Made by a program: the position numbers and the translations under genes
The notes under the pieces: model-generated
Database searches by the model: none
The model's input: only the letters and a program-made list of their open reading frames with translations
Told to the model about the DNA's origin: nothing
Assembly: GCA_003342815.1 (NCBI GenBank)
Contig: PTEX01000474.1
Location: 1 to 64,000, forward strand
Length of the DNA: 64,000 bases
Direction: 5' to 3'
Source: Eudromia elegans
Lineage: Eukaryota; Chordata; Aves; Tinamiformes; Tinamidae
Shown: in pieces, positions 1-11,770 of the stretch
How positions within the stretch are numbered: the first letter of the stretch is position 1
How the letters are laid out: each line of letters opens with the position of its first letter

Positions 1-21
1 GGCTCCCGGCCCCACACTCAC

Positions 22-195
22 CCGAACGTCACCACGCAGCTGTTCTCGGGCCACACGAGGAGGAGGCTGCGGGCGCCGCTCAGGCCCGACGCCTCCTCCT
101 CCTCTCCCCGTGACAGAGCCGCCTCCTCCTTCCCGCTCAGCACCCACAGCTGGTGCAGGGGCACCCGCTGCTGCAGCGGGAAGGAGCCGCCGAGT
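22..195 (-). CDS. Internal exon of an ARHGAP20-like Rho GTPase-activating protein (second half of a PH domain), partial gene
   Basis: Seen: read on the minus strand, this 174-nt segment sits between a good acceptor (cttcctcacgcag, AG at 197-196) and a good donor (GTGAGT from 21 down to 16). It is open throughout and reads LGGSFPLQQRVPLHQLWVL, an acidic loop with four successive Glu, then SLLLVWPENSCVVTFG. Known: in ARHGAP20 the matching PH-domain strands carry an 'LxxLW' turn followed by a 'SFVLGWP...FVATF' strand; this is from family memory, not a search. Inference: it is the second half of the PH domain of an ARHGAP20-like RhoGAP. The C-terminal PH helix, Ras-association and RhoGAP domains would lie to the left of the window. 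It joins the exon ending at 659 in phase 2, which restores one Lys codon at the junction. It could be an intact paralogue or a decayed copy; no stop or frameshift is seen. Confidence 0.7.
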
Positions 196-658
196 CTGCG
201 TGAGGAAGAGCAGGCGGCGCCGTGGAGGGGGCGTCGTGGCAGCAGGCCCCGCTGCCCCCGGGGCAGAGCCGCTGCCCACGGCAGAGCCTCGCGGCGCCCC
301 GCGAGCCTCGCCAGGAGCCGCGTGCTCAGGGGCTGCGTGTGAGTGAGGAGGGCACATGCAGGAGTCGCCCCGGCCTCGCACAGCCCTGCGCTCGGGGGCC
401 AGCGCGTCCCTCCTCGCAGGGCCGGGACCCCCGTGCGGGGGCTGTCACTCACACGAGGCAGCGTGAGGGCTGGTGGGGAGCCCGCAGAGGCCCACGTTGC
501 CTCGATTGTGGGGCCAGGAGGAAGGGCTGGTGCCGCGGCCCCTCCAAGGCCTGGGGGCTGCGCGAGGCTCCGTGGGGAGCAGGCGCGGGCAGGAGCGGGG
601 TTGGGGCTGCTGGCAGGGCAGCAGTGCGGGCAGGGTAGGCGGCGCTCCTCGCGCTTAC
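196..658 (-). other. Intron between the two ARHGAP20-like exons
   Basis: The segment is bounded on the minus strand by GTAAGC at 658 and CAG at 198-196. It is GC-rich. Open frames on both strands here are explained by the scarcity of stop codons in GC-rich DNA. No other feature was recognised. Confidence 0.55.
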
Positions 659-770
659 TTGAATCTGGCGAAGGCGACGGCGTCGGGGAGGAGCAGGAGG
701 TGCCTTCCCTGCGTGCGCCGGTGCCGCGTCACCNGCACGCGCTCNANNCNCAGGAGCCGGGAGCTCCCGG
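659..770 (-). CDS. Upstream exon of the same ARHGAP20-like gene (first half of the PH domain)
   Basis: Seen: the minus strand reads VTRHRRTQGRHLLLLPDAV then AFARFK up to a donor GTAAGC (658 down to 653). Known: ARHGAP20 PH domains begin with a strand like 'LLIDGRAELKRG', then 'RQERHLFLFNDLFVVAK'; the basic run, the RHL pair and the hydrophobic block followed by Asp line up. Joining to the exon at 195 keeps the frame across a split Lys codon (AA|A). The 5' limit of the exon is uncertain because ambiguous bases at 734, 745, 747, 748, 750, 782 and 783 fall where the acceptor or first codons should be, so 770 is an estimate. The intron to the next exon is about 463 bp, short and GC-rich. Gene expression and completeness cannot be judged from two exons. 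Confidence 0.62.
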
Positions 771-1899
771 GAGCGGGGCCANNGGCCCCGGGTGAGGCCT
801 GCGAGCTGGGAGCGGGGCCGGCAGAGCCCCGCATACCGCAGCACTTCTGCCCCATGGCGCTGCCGAGGGCCGAATGACAGGGCCAAGCAGCGCCAGGGAC
901 CGTGCAGGCCTCACAAAGCTGGGACCGCTGTCCCCGTGTGCGGCTGTGCCCTCCGCTGGGAGCCCTCGTCTCCCCACTCGCTCGCGCGCCGGCACAGCTC
1001 CGCACTGGGCACGGGCGGGTGCTGCCGCCCGAGGCCCCTCCGTTCCACGGACACCCATTGTGATGTGCTGCCTGTGCTGTGATGCTGCCGGCGGGGCAGG
1101 GCTGTGGGGCAGGGGGCAGCCCGCCCCCACGGCTGCAACGTGCCCTGCACGCACCGGCACAGCTGGGCAAGGGCTGCAGCTGGCAACAAGGACCAGGGCC
1201 ACGCGGTGCCCCCAATGCCACGTGTCACACTTGCTCTGCGCTCACTCAGCCCAGGGGCAGCCTCCTCTCCTGGTGTCTAAAGGTGGCAGGAACATGGGAA
1301 AGGGCTGTCCCGTCTCCAAGCACATTCACACAAGGAGCTTAGGGAACCATTCTCTTGGCCAAGCACCAGGACTGCTCTCCACTTGTGAGGCAGGAGGAAA
1401 GTCCTTGCATTGCCTAGGGCTGCCGCACAGGCCCGCAGACACCACCCTGCAGGCAGCGACATCCCACCTCGACTCGGGTCCCTGCCGGGGTCTGCAGAGA
1501 GGCTCAAATGCAGAGGTGCTTACGGGAACGCTCGCATGCAGACACGGAAATAGAAGCAGCCGTGTGCAGGCTACACCTCAGTCCCAGTCCAATTGCCTTT
1601 AAAACATGCAGAGATGTTGTTTCCCTCACTCTTTGCTGGTGCCTGGCTCTTGAGGAGACACCAAACTCCTCTGCCTGCAATTGGCCCTCCTAAATCAAGC
1701 GCTGGGATTGAGTGTGGCAGAACTAGAGATTGCACCTCTGCAATCTCTTCTACATCTTCACTGCTGGAGAAGAATGCGTTTCTCCAGGAGGAACTTTGCC
1801 ACAGCCTAAGGCACAAGAGGGGAAAGGCATTTTAGCTAATTGGTTGATATTCAAGGATCCCCAGAATGGTCCACCCCAAAGAGCAGGAAGTTGAGCAAA
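771..1899. other. GC-rich, unresolved flank of the ARHGAP20-like gene
   Basis: The first few hundred bases are GC-rich, with overlapping open frames on both strands (for example 874-1602 on plus). None has a recognisable domain or clean splice frame. Earlier exons of the minus-strand ARHGAP20-like gene might lie here, but I could not place one. After about 1550 the composition falls to ordinary intergenic levels. Confidence 0.4.
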
Positions 1900-2262
1900 A
1901 GGCGGCAGGGTCCTGCAGGGATGGACAAGAAATTCCTGGCAAATCTCAAATCTAACAAGGAAGGAGACGGAGCATCAGAGCAGATACTGGTCACCTGGGA
2001 GGAAGATGGGAACGTTCTTGGAGTGTTGAGGCTCATGGTCGGGAAAGTCAAAGCCTTCCTGCAATCGAATCTGCATAGGGATGTGAAGCACAACAGGAAC
2101 GCCTTCTCTAAAGACAGGTGTAGCCAAAAGAAGACTAGGGGCAAGATGGGCCCCCTGCAGAATGGGTCAGGGTCCCTGGTGGCACAAGGCACAGGAAAAG
2201 CTGCAGTACTGCATGCCTCCTTTGCATCAGTCTGTAGTGGTAAAATAGGAGGATTAAGGTAA
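1900..2262 (+). mobile_element. CR1 LINE fragment, internal ORF2 region, degraded but open
   Basis: Seen: an open frame ending at 2262 reads HRDVKHNRNAF, then KKTRGKMGPLQNGSGSLV and GKAAVLHASFASVCSGK. Known: CR1-type ORF2, between endonuclease and reverse transcriptase, carries a 'DVKxNKKGF...GPLLN..G.L......KAEVLNAFFASVF' stretch, and the match is residue by residue with substitutions. The frame is upstream of the reverse transcriptase block, which is absent, so this is an internal piece and not a working element. The left boundary is uncertain; the frame is open from 1840. It is a transposon relic, not a host gene. Confidence 0.78.
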
Positions 2263-5200
2263 CATCCTGAAAGCCATGGTGTGGCCTATCAAGGTAAAAA
2301 ACCCTGTAGGGTGAATAAACAAAAAAAAAAGCAGTATTCATTCTTTCCCTGTCATTAAGTGCGTGATCTTTGCATACCTGGAAGCACTCCTTCAAAGGCA
2401 TTTGCATGGCCCTTTTCTGAAGAAGCAATCAGAAAATATTAATGAAAATAAATGAATCACATTTACCAACAAAGGCACTACTCATCATCATCATTATTTT
2501 TACAGTCACAAAGATAAACATTTAACAGCTCCTCACATTCCAATGTCAGAGTGTAGTGGTCTTTGCTGATACATACAAACTTTTTTCATCTACGCTCAGT
2601 CTTGCATTTTGTGTGATTTTGCATATGTTTGCAGTAAAATCTGGTACACAACCAAAATCTTACAATTCTCCTTAAGGGTTTTAAAGTTTTATAACTCACA
2701 GAGCAAACGGCTGTGTGTAGCAAAAGTATTATCAGTCACTATTGCAGTGGATGAGAAAAGAAGTCTGGTCTGTGTGGGCCTGGGGGGCAGGACTGCCTTG
2801 TGGGCTGCCTTCCTTTTCATGTCACTGACCTGCTGGGCCACCTCAGTGCACATTTCCTAGCATGCTTAGCATCTTCAGCCATTAAGTGCTTGGACACCTT
2901 AGAGATTTCATTCTCCAGAAACCAGCCGGATGGGTTGCCCCGTGAGGAGCACCCTCACGTTTGGCTAAAGACAAGGTATGTCAGAACTGTGATCAGAACT
3001 TGAAGCTGTAGAAGAAGAAAATACCCTTGTCCTAAGCGCTGAGAGCAAAGGGTGATTGCTCTTTTTAACGTTACCTACACTCTTTTACTTGTGACTTCTA
3101 ATAGATCTTTTATAAATAGAAGTGTGTGCAATTAATATAGTCTCTGAATGAAATGTAAAACACAGTAGTTCATGCTAGATGTCAGTAGGAAGAATGGGCT
3201 AGAGGTAACCAGTGAATCTGCTAATCAGAAAAGAAAAGCTGCAGGAAGATTCCAGATCTTGCCAGGAAAGTCACTGCAAGTATGAATGCAAGTATTCAAT
3301 GTGCATGATAAAGGCTGCATTCCCCTCCTAACTGCTCCTTTTTTCTGCCTCATGAAATCAGAAGAAATGACACGGCAGCCAGTATTTATTTGATACAATC
3401 TCCGTGCTGCTACATGGAGAGGAGGCTAGACCTATAAGTGCAGGGCCTTACCTACTTACGCAAGACACTAAATTCTCAGCAAAGCATATATATTCAGCAC
3501 TGTGTACGCATACAGGACAGGATTATATTCTGCATTTCCTTCATCCTGCAGTCAGCCTCTTCATTACAGCAGTGATTCTGCAAGTCTGTCTCTTCATACA
3601 TTGCACTACTTCAGTTATTCATTCACTACCAGATTCTGCATGGTAAAAGGATGTCCTTTAGATGCAGCTACAGTGCTGTCGCTTGCCACAGCAAAAGGAG
3701 TGTAGAAGTGTAGGGAAAAGGGTGAAGCACCAAAATCATCTACAGCAGAGCAGGTTTCTAGTCTCAAATGCCCATAGCGTCTTGACACTGACTTTCAGGA
3801 GAACCAGCGGCCCAACACTAGGACATGAAGGGTGGGTAATTTGACCAAGTGACCTGCTGGCTGGTGCCACACTCTGTAGAACTGAGACCTGGCTCATGAT
3901 GACGAGGCCGGGCAGTGCCCCAGGCCTCGTGGCATCAGCTTATGCGTCCATTGGACCCGCTCCTCCTCAAACACTGCCTGTGCTGTGACAGCGATTCTCC
4001 TCACAAGATTTCTTTAATCTAGCAGCATGTGTCACTTTTGACTCATGCTGCTTCTGCTCTCCAGATGCACCAGTTCAGCTACCCAGTTTTACTCACTCTA
4101 AACTCAAACTGGATGACAAAACCTCAGACACTTGAGTGCCAAGTTGTGTGCTGAACTACATGCTGAAAGTCAAATGATCTCCACTAAAAAAAAAAGAAGA
4201 AAAAAAATACAGAATAAATAAATGGACATTGGTCTTTCTTTCCCTTTACCACTGACTTCCTGAATTTCTCTCTAGCCAAATATTTGCAATGGTTTTGGCA
4301 GGATCCTCACTCTCTAATCAGACATATCTCCTGATAAAGATCAGGCCCCAGATCAGGATCCTCCTATAGACAAAAGGGAATTGTTCAGAACAAGAATCTT
4401 TTTTTTTTTTGAGGGGGAGGGATGAAGTGGGGAGGTGATGGATAAAGTAGAAACTGATAGGATAAGACTCTGACAGACTGAGGAACCAATTTTTTCAAAG
4501 TATCTATTTGGCCTGCAGTCCTGTGCCAACATTTGAAATGTTAAATTTTAACAATTGCCCACCTGATTGCTTGCTGGTACCAACAGTTCAGTAGGGACTG
4601 CAGAAACTTTTTAATATTATGGGGTGCAGAGACACAGTGCCAGATTCCAATCTCACTTACATTTGGTATCATTCAGCCTATGTTTGTATTTCCCTAAAAT
4701 AACTGAGACCAAAATGGGCCTCACTCTGGCCATCTCTTTGTCTTAAGAGTTTGGGGAAGGAGGAGCTTTCTGTCAAAACACAGGAGCAGTGAAATAAAAG
4801 AGTAAAAAGCTAAAAAGGGCAGTTTCAGGCTGAAAAATGTATGATTCATAGCAACTTGTTCAGACATATTCCTAAGTCATGCTATATGCTATAGCAATTT
4901 AATTATGTAATAGAAGGGATCATGTACTGTTGCATGCCCACAGCTCCCACTCATTTGACTAAGTGCAGTTGGGCTCATACTACAGAGAAAATGACACAAA
5001 AGAGAGAGAAACAGAGAGAAGTGGTTATGGAATTAAAGAAAAAAAGTTGTAGCAAAAATAATGTCCAAACAGCAAGCTTTGCATGCAATGAAGCCTTCAT
5101 TTGTTCAACTGCAGCCATAGGCTGGGCAGAAGAGCATCCCAGCAACAAGCCAAGGCAATTCCAGCATAGGATTAATGCCATTAAGTTTGAGGGAAATGTC

Positions 5201-5324
5201 ACAGCATGCATAAGCATTCTGAAGGCTTCAGAGCACAGTGCCACTGCCCTTGCGTGAATGTGGGTGTTTCTGTTTTAAAGCCAGAGGTGGAATTTCACAG
5301 CCTTTCCAGTGCATTTTTTCATTT
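2263..5324. other. Intergenic, no gene recognised
   Basis: AT-leaning DNA with only short chance frames (the longest is 111 codons, at 4922-5257). A-rich and T-rich runs occur near 4186-4206 and 4399-4410. Old decayed repeats are possible but none was recognised. Confidence 0.6.
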
Positions 5325-5727
5325 CATAGAATCACAGAATGCTTAAGGTTGGAAGGGACCTCTAGAGGTCATCCAGTCCAACCTCCCTGCACACGCAGGG
5401 TCTCCTAGAGCATGTGGCACAGGGTGGTGTCCAGGCGGGTTTGGAAGATCTCCAGAGAAGGAGACTCCACCACCTCTCTGGGCAGCCTGTTCCAGGGCTC
5501 TGTCAGCCTCACTGTTAAAAAATTCCTTCGCAAGTTCCTGTGGAACTTTTGGAGCTTCAATTTTTGGCCATTTCCTCTAGTTCTATCACTAGCTAACACT
5601 GAGAAGAGGCTGGCCTCATCCCCTTCACTCCCTCCCTTGAGGTACTTATGCATACTGATGAGGTCCTCTCTCAGCCTGCTCTTCTCCAGGCTCAAGAGGC
5701 CCAGCTCTCTCAGCCTTACCTCACAGG
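5325..5727 (-). mobile_element. CR1 LINE, 5'-truncated 3' end (ORF2 C-terminus and 3' UTR)
   Basis: The plus strand starts with catagaatcacagaatg, the reverse complement of the CR1 3' terminal ATTCTGTG-type repeat, followed by the usual 'ggttggaagggacct...gtccaacc' tail stem. Read on minus, 5695-5405 gives SDRTRGNGQKLKLQKFHRNL and WNRLPREVVESPSLEIFQTR, the conserved C-terminal end of avian CR1 ORF2. The element is about 400 bp, truncated at its 5' end near 5727. The 96-codon open frame is part of the transposon and should not be annotated as a gene. Confidence 0.93.
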
Positions 5728-8700
5728 TTTACAGGACAGCAAGTGTTTCTGGATGTTCTGTAGTATTCTCATGAGATGTAGCAGATTTTCCTGAAAACAT
5801 TTTTGGGAAGAGTGTACAGGTTTTACAAGTTCAGTGAGCTCACAATACTACCCACTTCATTCATAGAGACACAGCCTTCGAAAGCCTCCTGCCTTGATCA
5901 GGCACAAGGCACAAGGCTGTCTATGCAAACATGCACCCTCACAAATCTGTGTCAGATCAGTTTCTTTAGAAGCAGTGGTGGCAAGTGGCAGCCTGAAAAC
6001 ATGAGGGATACAATGGTGACAAGAGTCACAAAAATAAATTACTGTCAGCAGTGAAAAGACACTTGTGTAAAGCTCCTTTGGTCCACTTGGTCACCAAAAG
6101 TGACATCTGTCATTTGACTGGCCTTTTAAATTGACATGTGAGGAATTACTCTGATTTATTGTGTCTTATCTTTTTGTTTACTTCTTGTCAGCAGGTATTT
6201 TTACAGTGATCTTCACATTGCAGGATGTCACTGGCACAAATCCCTGCAGCACTCTCTTCTTGGTGAAGATCATTTCTTCCAGAGAACTTGTGACTGTGCT
6301 TCCATGACCATTAATGCCAGATTTGTGCAATAAAAGATAAACCACTGGTATATATGTGATGTAGATCAGACACAAATACATCATTACATTTCTATGGAAT
6401 CAGCAAGATCAGATAATACAGAATTTATGCTTGCTTTATAGCTTTATGCCTGCTTTTCACAGCTTTTGGGGGAACAGATGAGAACTGATTTGTCTTAGAG
6501 TGGCACAGGTGGACAATCCTTTTTACCTCTGCTTGCAGCTTGGTCCACAAGTGGTGGATTTTATTTGGTTTAGTACTGCTCAGAGCAGAAAAATGGCCAC
6601 CCTGTACTTTTGTAAAGAGGTTAAGATTGTAAAATAAAAATTCAAAAATAAATAAAATGTTTCAGTGGTCTGAGTGAATATCTGGGCATCCTCCAAATGC
6701 CTGTTGTGCATTTGCCAACCATCACAGGGATAAAAGCACTGCAGCACTGGAGGTAAACCTGCTAGTCCAGGTAGAAGGCACATGGGCCAGAGGCAACAGA
6801 GTTGAACATATATATATATTTAAGGAGCACCATGCAAATGGCCTCTGAGAAAACAGGGACCTGCTTATGCTATTCGCCTAAGGGAGGTACAGGGAGGGCT
6901 GGCAAAAGCAAAGCTTGGAGAAACACAATTAATTAATTTAAAGAAAAAACAATGTTTAATAGCCTTGTGCAGAAGTAAGGTCTACTCTGAGGTCTGGAAT
7001 GAGACAAGGCCTCTGTGATCAGCTACATGTTCTCTGAATCACCCCTGTTACAGGGAACAGCAATTGAAGACACTGCAGTGTGCAGGGAATCCATTAGCTG
7101 CATTTACATCATCCCACAGGGGTGACTCAGATCATTTGTATCGCCTCTGGATGCTGAACATATCAGAGCAATAAAAAGATTTTAAAGTATTGAGGAAGCA
7201 GGGCTAATATGTAAGAATCCCTCAAGGGAAAGATGGTGGAAACAAATGATAGGGTAAGGTGCATTACTGTACATTCCTGTACATCATCTGTCCATGCAGT
7301 AATAAGCAAATGTGATCAACATCCATCAGATGTGCTGCTCTTTCTTCTCTCCAGGAAGCGTGTGGCATGTTCATTCTTCAAGTGAATATTTCTCTCCATC
7401 ATTTTGTTGCGTGCTGTTATCAGCAAAAACACAGGTCAAAGTATTTCATCTGCATTTGGAAGAGAAAAGGGTGGTGCGCAATGCACTGTTGAGATCTTGC
7501 ATAGCTGGTTGCACAACGTTGAGTTAGTCCCTGAATAAAAGCAGCCAAAGAAAGAACCTATATTGCACCATAAATATTCATCACAGCATTTGCAGATCTG
7601 CTCTCACTGAGCAAGACCTTTGGGCTCAATTTGCAAAGTTATGGGATTTTTAAGCCTATTGAAGGCTGAGAAAGGGGAGCAGGTTTGATTGAAGAATTTA
7701 TTCTGGTCTGGAAACAAACTAGAATAGCATCTTATTGTATGAAGAACTACTGTGTAGCTATCACTTAAAAAGATCGTGTTGTGCTTTGGGAGTAATACAA
7801 GGACTACAGGAGAACTTGCCTCACCTTCTATGGCTTCGAGTGAGAGGAAGCTCTGTCAGGACAGAGACAGAAACCAAACCTGACACTGCCCCATGCAGCT
7901 GAGTTAAACATGGAGATGTCCTCATTTCCATGCCTGGGTCATCCATGCACAGGTTTCAGGCACGCTCCTCTATTGAAGCAAACACAAGAGTATTTCTGTG
8001 CATTCCCTCATGAAGAAATTGGAATTACAGTTATAAGCAGAGAACTGAACTTTTTATTACCTGTAAGTAAGGCATTGGTCAAAACTGGCTCAGTGCCAGT
8101 ATAACTTATGGCCTTTTCACCAAAACCTTAAGATAAAGATTCTGACTTCATATTTGAACTATTGACCAAATTTGGAGGCAGAAGCTACATACTAAGGATC
8201 TTTACTAATAGTGCTTTTAGGGTCTCAGAATACATGCTTTTAGAATTACTTAGATGTTATTTCGCACTAATTTCTAACTTAGATTTTTCAAGGTTTGCAT
8301 ACACTGAAATAAAAGCACAAGATTTAATTTTTTTTAATATATCAAAATCAGGAACTCATATTTCTAATAGTTATGAAGAATATCCATTTTATTTCAGTGT
8401 TTTTAAACAGAATAAAAATGAGAATAAACTCACTAAAAGCACAAGTGCTGTCAACACCTGGTTAGTCAGAGAGCCGCTGCTGCCGGCGCTTCCCTGCTGC
8501 TCGGGTCTCTGCACGGCTCTGGACGGCGGGAAGGTCACTGCAGACACGGCACAGTACGCTGCATTCTGGCAATGGCATTTGCTGAGGAATCCTCTACCTG
8601 GCACAAAAATTGCTGAGTGTTGTATTTGAAAACATTGCCTCTTTTTGCCAGTCAGATTGAGAAATGGAAGGGTTTTCCGAGGTGTAGCTGACAACTGGGA

Positions 8701-10840
8701 GAAATGTCCCTGGGGCTAAAAAACGGCCCTGGGAGCCAGGAGATGTGAGTTCTTATAACCAGTTTCTGCTCAGCCTTGATGCGGAGACTGGAACAAGTTT
8801 CTGTGCATATAGTTCCATCGTATCGGAATGGCAGATGACAAAACTAAGCTGTCTCAGGGGTGAAGATCTACTGTAGACAACAGTAGGTTAGTGGGGGTGA
8901 GACCAGGACTAGCGAGTGAAGCCACCTTTGGAAAACTGCTCTGCGAGATCAGGACAAAACCTGTCCCATTCCAATCACTGGGATTTCTGCCATTGCCTTC
9001 AGTGAGGCCAAGATTTCATATTTTGTACCAGATACAAACAAAAAAAGGATGCAAAACTGGAAATAGTTTTATTAACTGGACATCATCGACTGCTTTTTGA
9101 GATCTGAAAGAGTAAGCTGTGAAGTCTTCAAGTGACATGATTACATCACCACACTTTGGGCTTTCCCCAGCCGCTGTGTGGGAGCAGGAAAGCTGTTCAT
9201 GCTAAAATGTCAGAAATAAGGTTCTCTTTCTGGACAGCTTGTTAGCAGCGGAATCTCAACCGAGGTATGAAAAGGCTGCAAGAAGGATTAACGCTGACTT
9301 GAACCTGACACGAACCATGGATGCTCCTATATGGAGAATTATACCAGCATAAAGGAAGGTGTGAACTTAATTAATCATGCTGGCAGCCTAATTCCTCATG
9401 TGACCATTTTTCTTCCAGTGTGAAGAGTGTCCATTTTCCAACACAGTTTATGATTCTTAAGAGGTGGTTTAAACTAAGGAAAAAAAAAAGTCACACTTTG
9501 TCCTGTAATAAGAAGATCCACATGGGAGATTATAGTGGCATAACTGTAGTATTTTATCTATAATTAACAGTGATACGACTTCCCATGCAGATGAATCCAG
9601 TTTTTGATGGAGTTACTGATCTGTCTTCAGGTATGTAAGAGCAGAACAAGTCTGCTGTGTTTGAATTCTCTTCTGTACGTAGCCAAGAAGCAGAACAACA
9701 ATTCTTCAAGAAGAGGAAACAACAGAAATGTCCTTTCTCCCTGCTCTACTTCATGACTTCTAATAAGACTCTTTGATGTAAAACCACTTGGTCAGGACTG
9801 TAGTCTTCCCAAAATGCCATTTGATTTGTGTCTGAAAAAAGAAATAGAGAATCAGATTGCTTTTTAATTCACTTTTTTTTTTTTTTTTTTCAGGCATTAA
9901 AACATTTATTTTGAATATAAAAGGGCATAGGTACCCTCCTGTTGTCTCCGAAATCAAAAGAAAGAGGCATTGTAGACTGAAGGCTGGGACTGATCTCTCT
10001 CGGACTGCTCACGATCCACGCCTGTTTCAGCTGCACCGGATCACAGGTGTGTTGCCTCAGACCTACTTGCCCACTAGTAACTTTATTGAATAACAAACAG
10101 GGCCCTGTGTTACTGTATAGCGTACTTTACATGCAAAGGATATAACATACGTTATATGTAATTGTCTAGGCAGTGCCGTTAAGCACAGTGCCAACTACCA
10201 TTAACTCTCATCAGACTGCTGATACAAGTCCATTTATGAATGAGTTTCACTAATCTCTTGACCGGGGTCAAGTAAAGTAAATGTAAAGATTTGGGCTGAG
10301 AGAAGCTTTGTCTTGGCCTAAGTGTATCACACTTTCCCTCAAGCAACACTTTTCACCTAAGCTATCGTAAACAAATAGTGCATGAAAGCAGGAGTGCCTC
10401 TTAAAAGACTTTCATTGCTGAAATACCTAATATATTTGTTAATTAACAATATGCATCCTCCTTATCTATTTAAAAGAGAAAAAAAGTTAGTGCTTGCACA
10501 ATGAATAAAAATGAGATCTCAGAAATCTTTATGAATGAAAAAACACCTCTCTCTTTATGGCTTTAGATATGCCCTGAAGTAAAAATATATATATATATAC
10601 ACACACACACTGTTAAAGGGAGGCAATATCCTAGGGCAAAAGCACAAGAGGACTGAAACTTTGCTGCAGAATGGCTGTGGAAGGAGAGAAGACATGAAAA
10701 TCGCTCTTCTCTGTAGATCTCCTGGACTTTGGTGAGCATGAGGACAGAGGTAAATCCATGCAGAAATACGGGATATGGGTGTTTGCCTTACTGCTGTTAA
10801 GGGGAAACTCCCACTCTGGTGATAGCAGGGGCCATCCATG
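5728..10840. other. Intergenic, no gene recognised
   Basis: AT-rich DNA. It contains a T18 tract at 9873-9890 and an AT/AC microsatellite at 10581-10610. The frame at 8162-8629 (155 codons) is AT-rich, has no recognised domain and no exon signals that I could tie together. No exon of a known neighbour of YWHAQ was recognised. Confidence 0.6.
10581..10610. repeat. Compound (AT)n(AC)n microsatellite
   Basis: An A run leads into alternating AT and then AC dinucleotides, about 30 bp in total. Confidence 0.95.
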
Positions 10841-11770
10841 AAGAGCTTTGGTAAGGAGGATGGAGCAGAGGTTTCCTTCCCTCTCGGGATCCAGACGGTC
10901 TCCTGCTTGCCCTTGAAGCCGTGGTGCGGGGTGCTGGGGACAGGGAGCAGCCCGCAGGCTCTCCAGGCGACCGGGCCCAGCACAGAGGTGCTGCTTTGGG
11001 GCAGCCTGAGGCGCAGCCCCTTCGGGTGTGTTTGCTTTATGTGCACAGCGGTGCTGCTGACGCAAACCAGGTCTGCATTGGAGCCAGGCACTGCCCGCCA
11101 GGGACCCTCCCTCAGTGCCGAGGACCCACAGCAGAGGCTGTGATCGTTCTGTGTGATTTGGCAGCTGAGGAACAAGGACAACAAGCGTTAAAGCAGAACT
11201 TATCCTGTCATGATCTCTGGGCCATGTGCACTCCCTCCTGGGACCCCCGGGCAAGCTCAGGTTGCAGACGGGCTCGTGTCCCTCCTCTTGGGGACGATTC
11301 GCCAGAGCTTGCACTGAGCTCTGCGTTAGGCTCCCTGTGATGCACTTCTCCAAAAGAAATCCTCTTTATTCTTCCTACCAAAAATTAAGGTGACACACGG
11401 CCAAAATACGCCCCCCCGCACACACATGCAGAGGTCCCAGTGCTCTCCCGTACCCACCCGTCCACTCTGTTTGTAGCCCCGGCAGGTCCAGCCGGCTCCT
11501 CCTCAGGAGGCCCAGGAGCAGCTGGCATCGCTCATGGCTGCTCCGAGTGAGTCTTCCCAGGCCGTGAGCTCCTCCCCGGCAGCCCTGCTCAGCTCCCTCG
11601 CGCGCTGCAGGGTTTGTATTCTTCGCTGCAGGGTTTGTGTTCTTGCAGAACAGATCTCCAGCATCTCCCCAGCCTCCACAAAGCAACCTCAGAGACCAGT
11701 GCTGCAGCTAAGGAGTCCCGCTTCACCTCCCTCAGCCTGGCTATGCTTGAGGGAAGGTTTCTATCCTAGT
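10841..11770. other. GC-rich block with overlapping open frames, function unknown
   Basis: This roughly 0.9-kb block is clearly more GC- and CpG-rich than its surroundings. It has long open frames on both strands (10631-11353 minus, 10921-11340 plus), which is what stop-poor GC-rich DNA gives by chance. No conserved protein motif was recognised. It could be a regulatory element or the exon of a non-coding RNA; I cannot decide. Confidence 0.35.
11603..11644 (+). repeat. Tandem repeat, 21-bp unit, two copies
   Basis: Units begin cgctgcagggtttgt at 11603 and at 11624 and differ at one base. Two complete copies are present. Confidence 0.9.

Noticed and set aside
874..1602. 242-codon plus-strand open frame
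   Set aside because: GC-rich, Cys/Pro/Arg-heavy, no recognised domain, and overlapped by other open frames.
5405..5695. 96-codon minus-strand frame with a protein-like end
   Set aside because: It is the C-terminal part of CR1 ORF2 inside a truncated element, not a host gene.
10631..11353. 240-codon minus-strand open frame
   Set aside because: It lies in GC-rich DNA with long frames on both strands, has no domain and a low-information composition.
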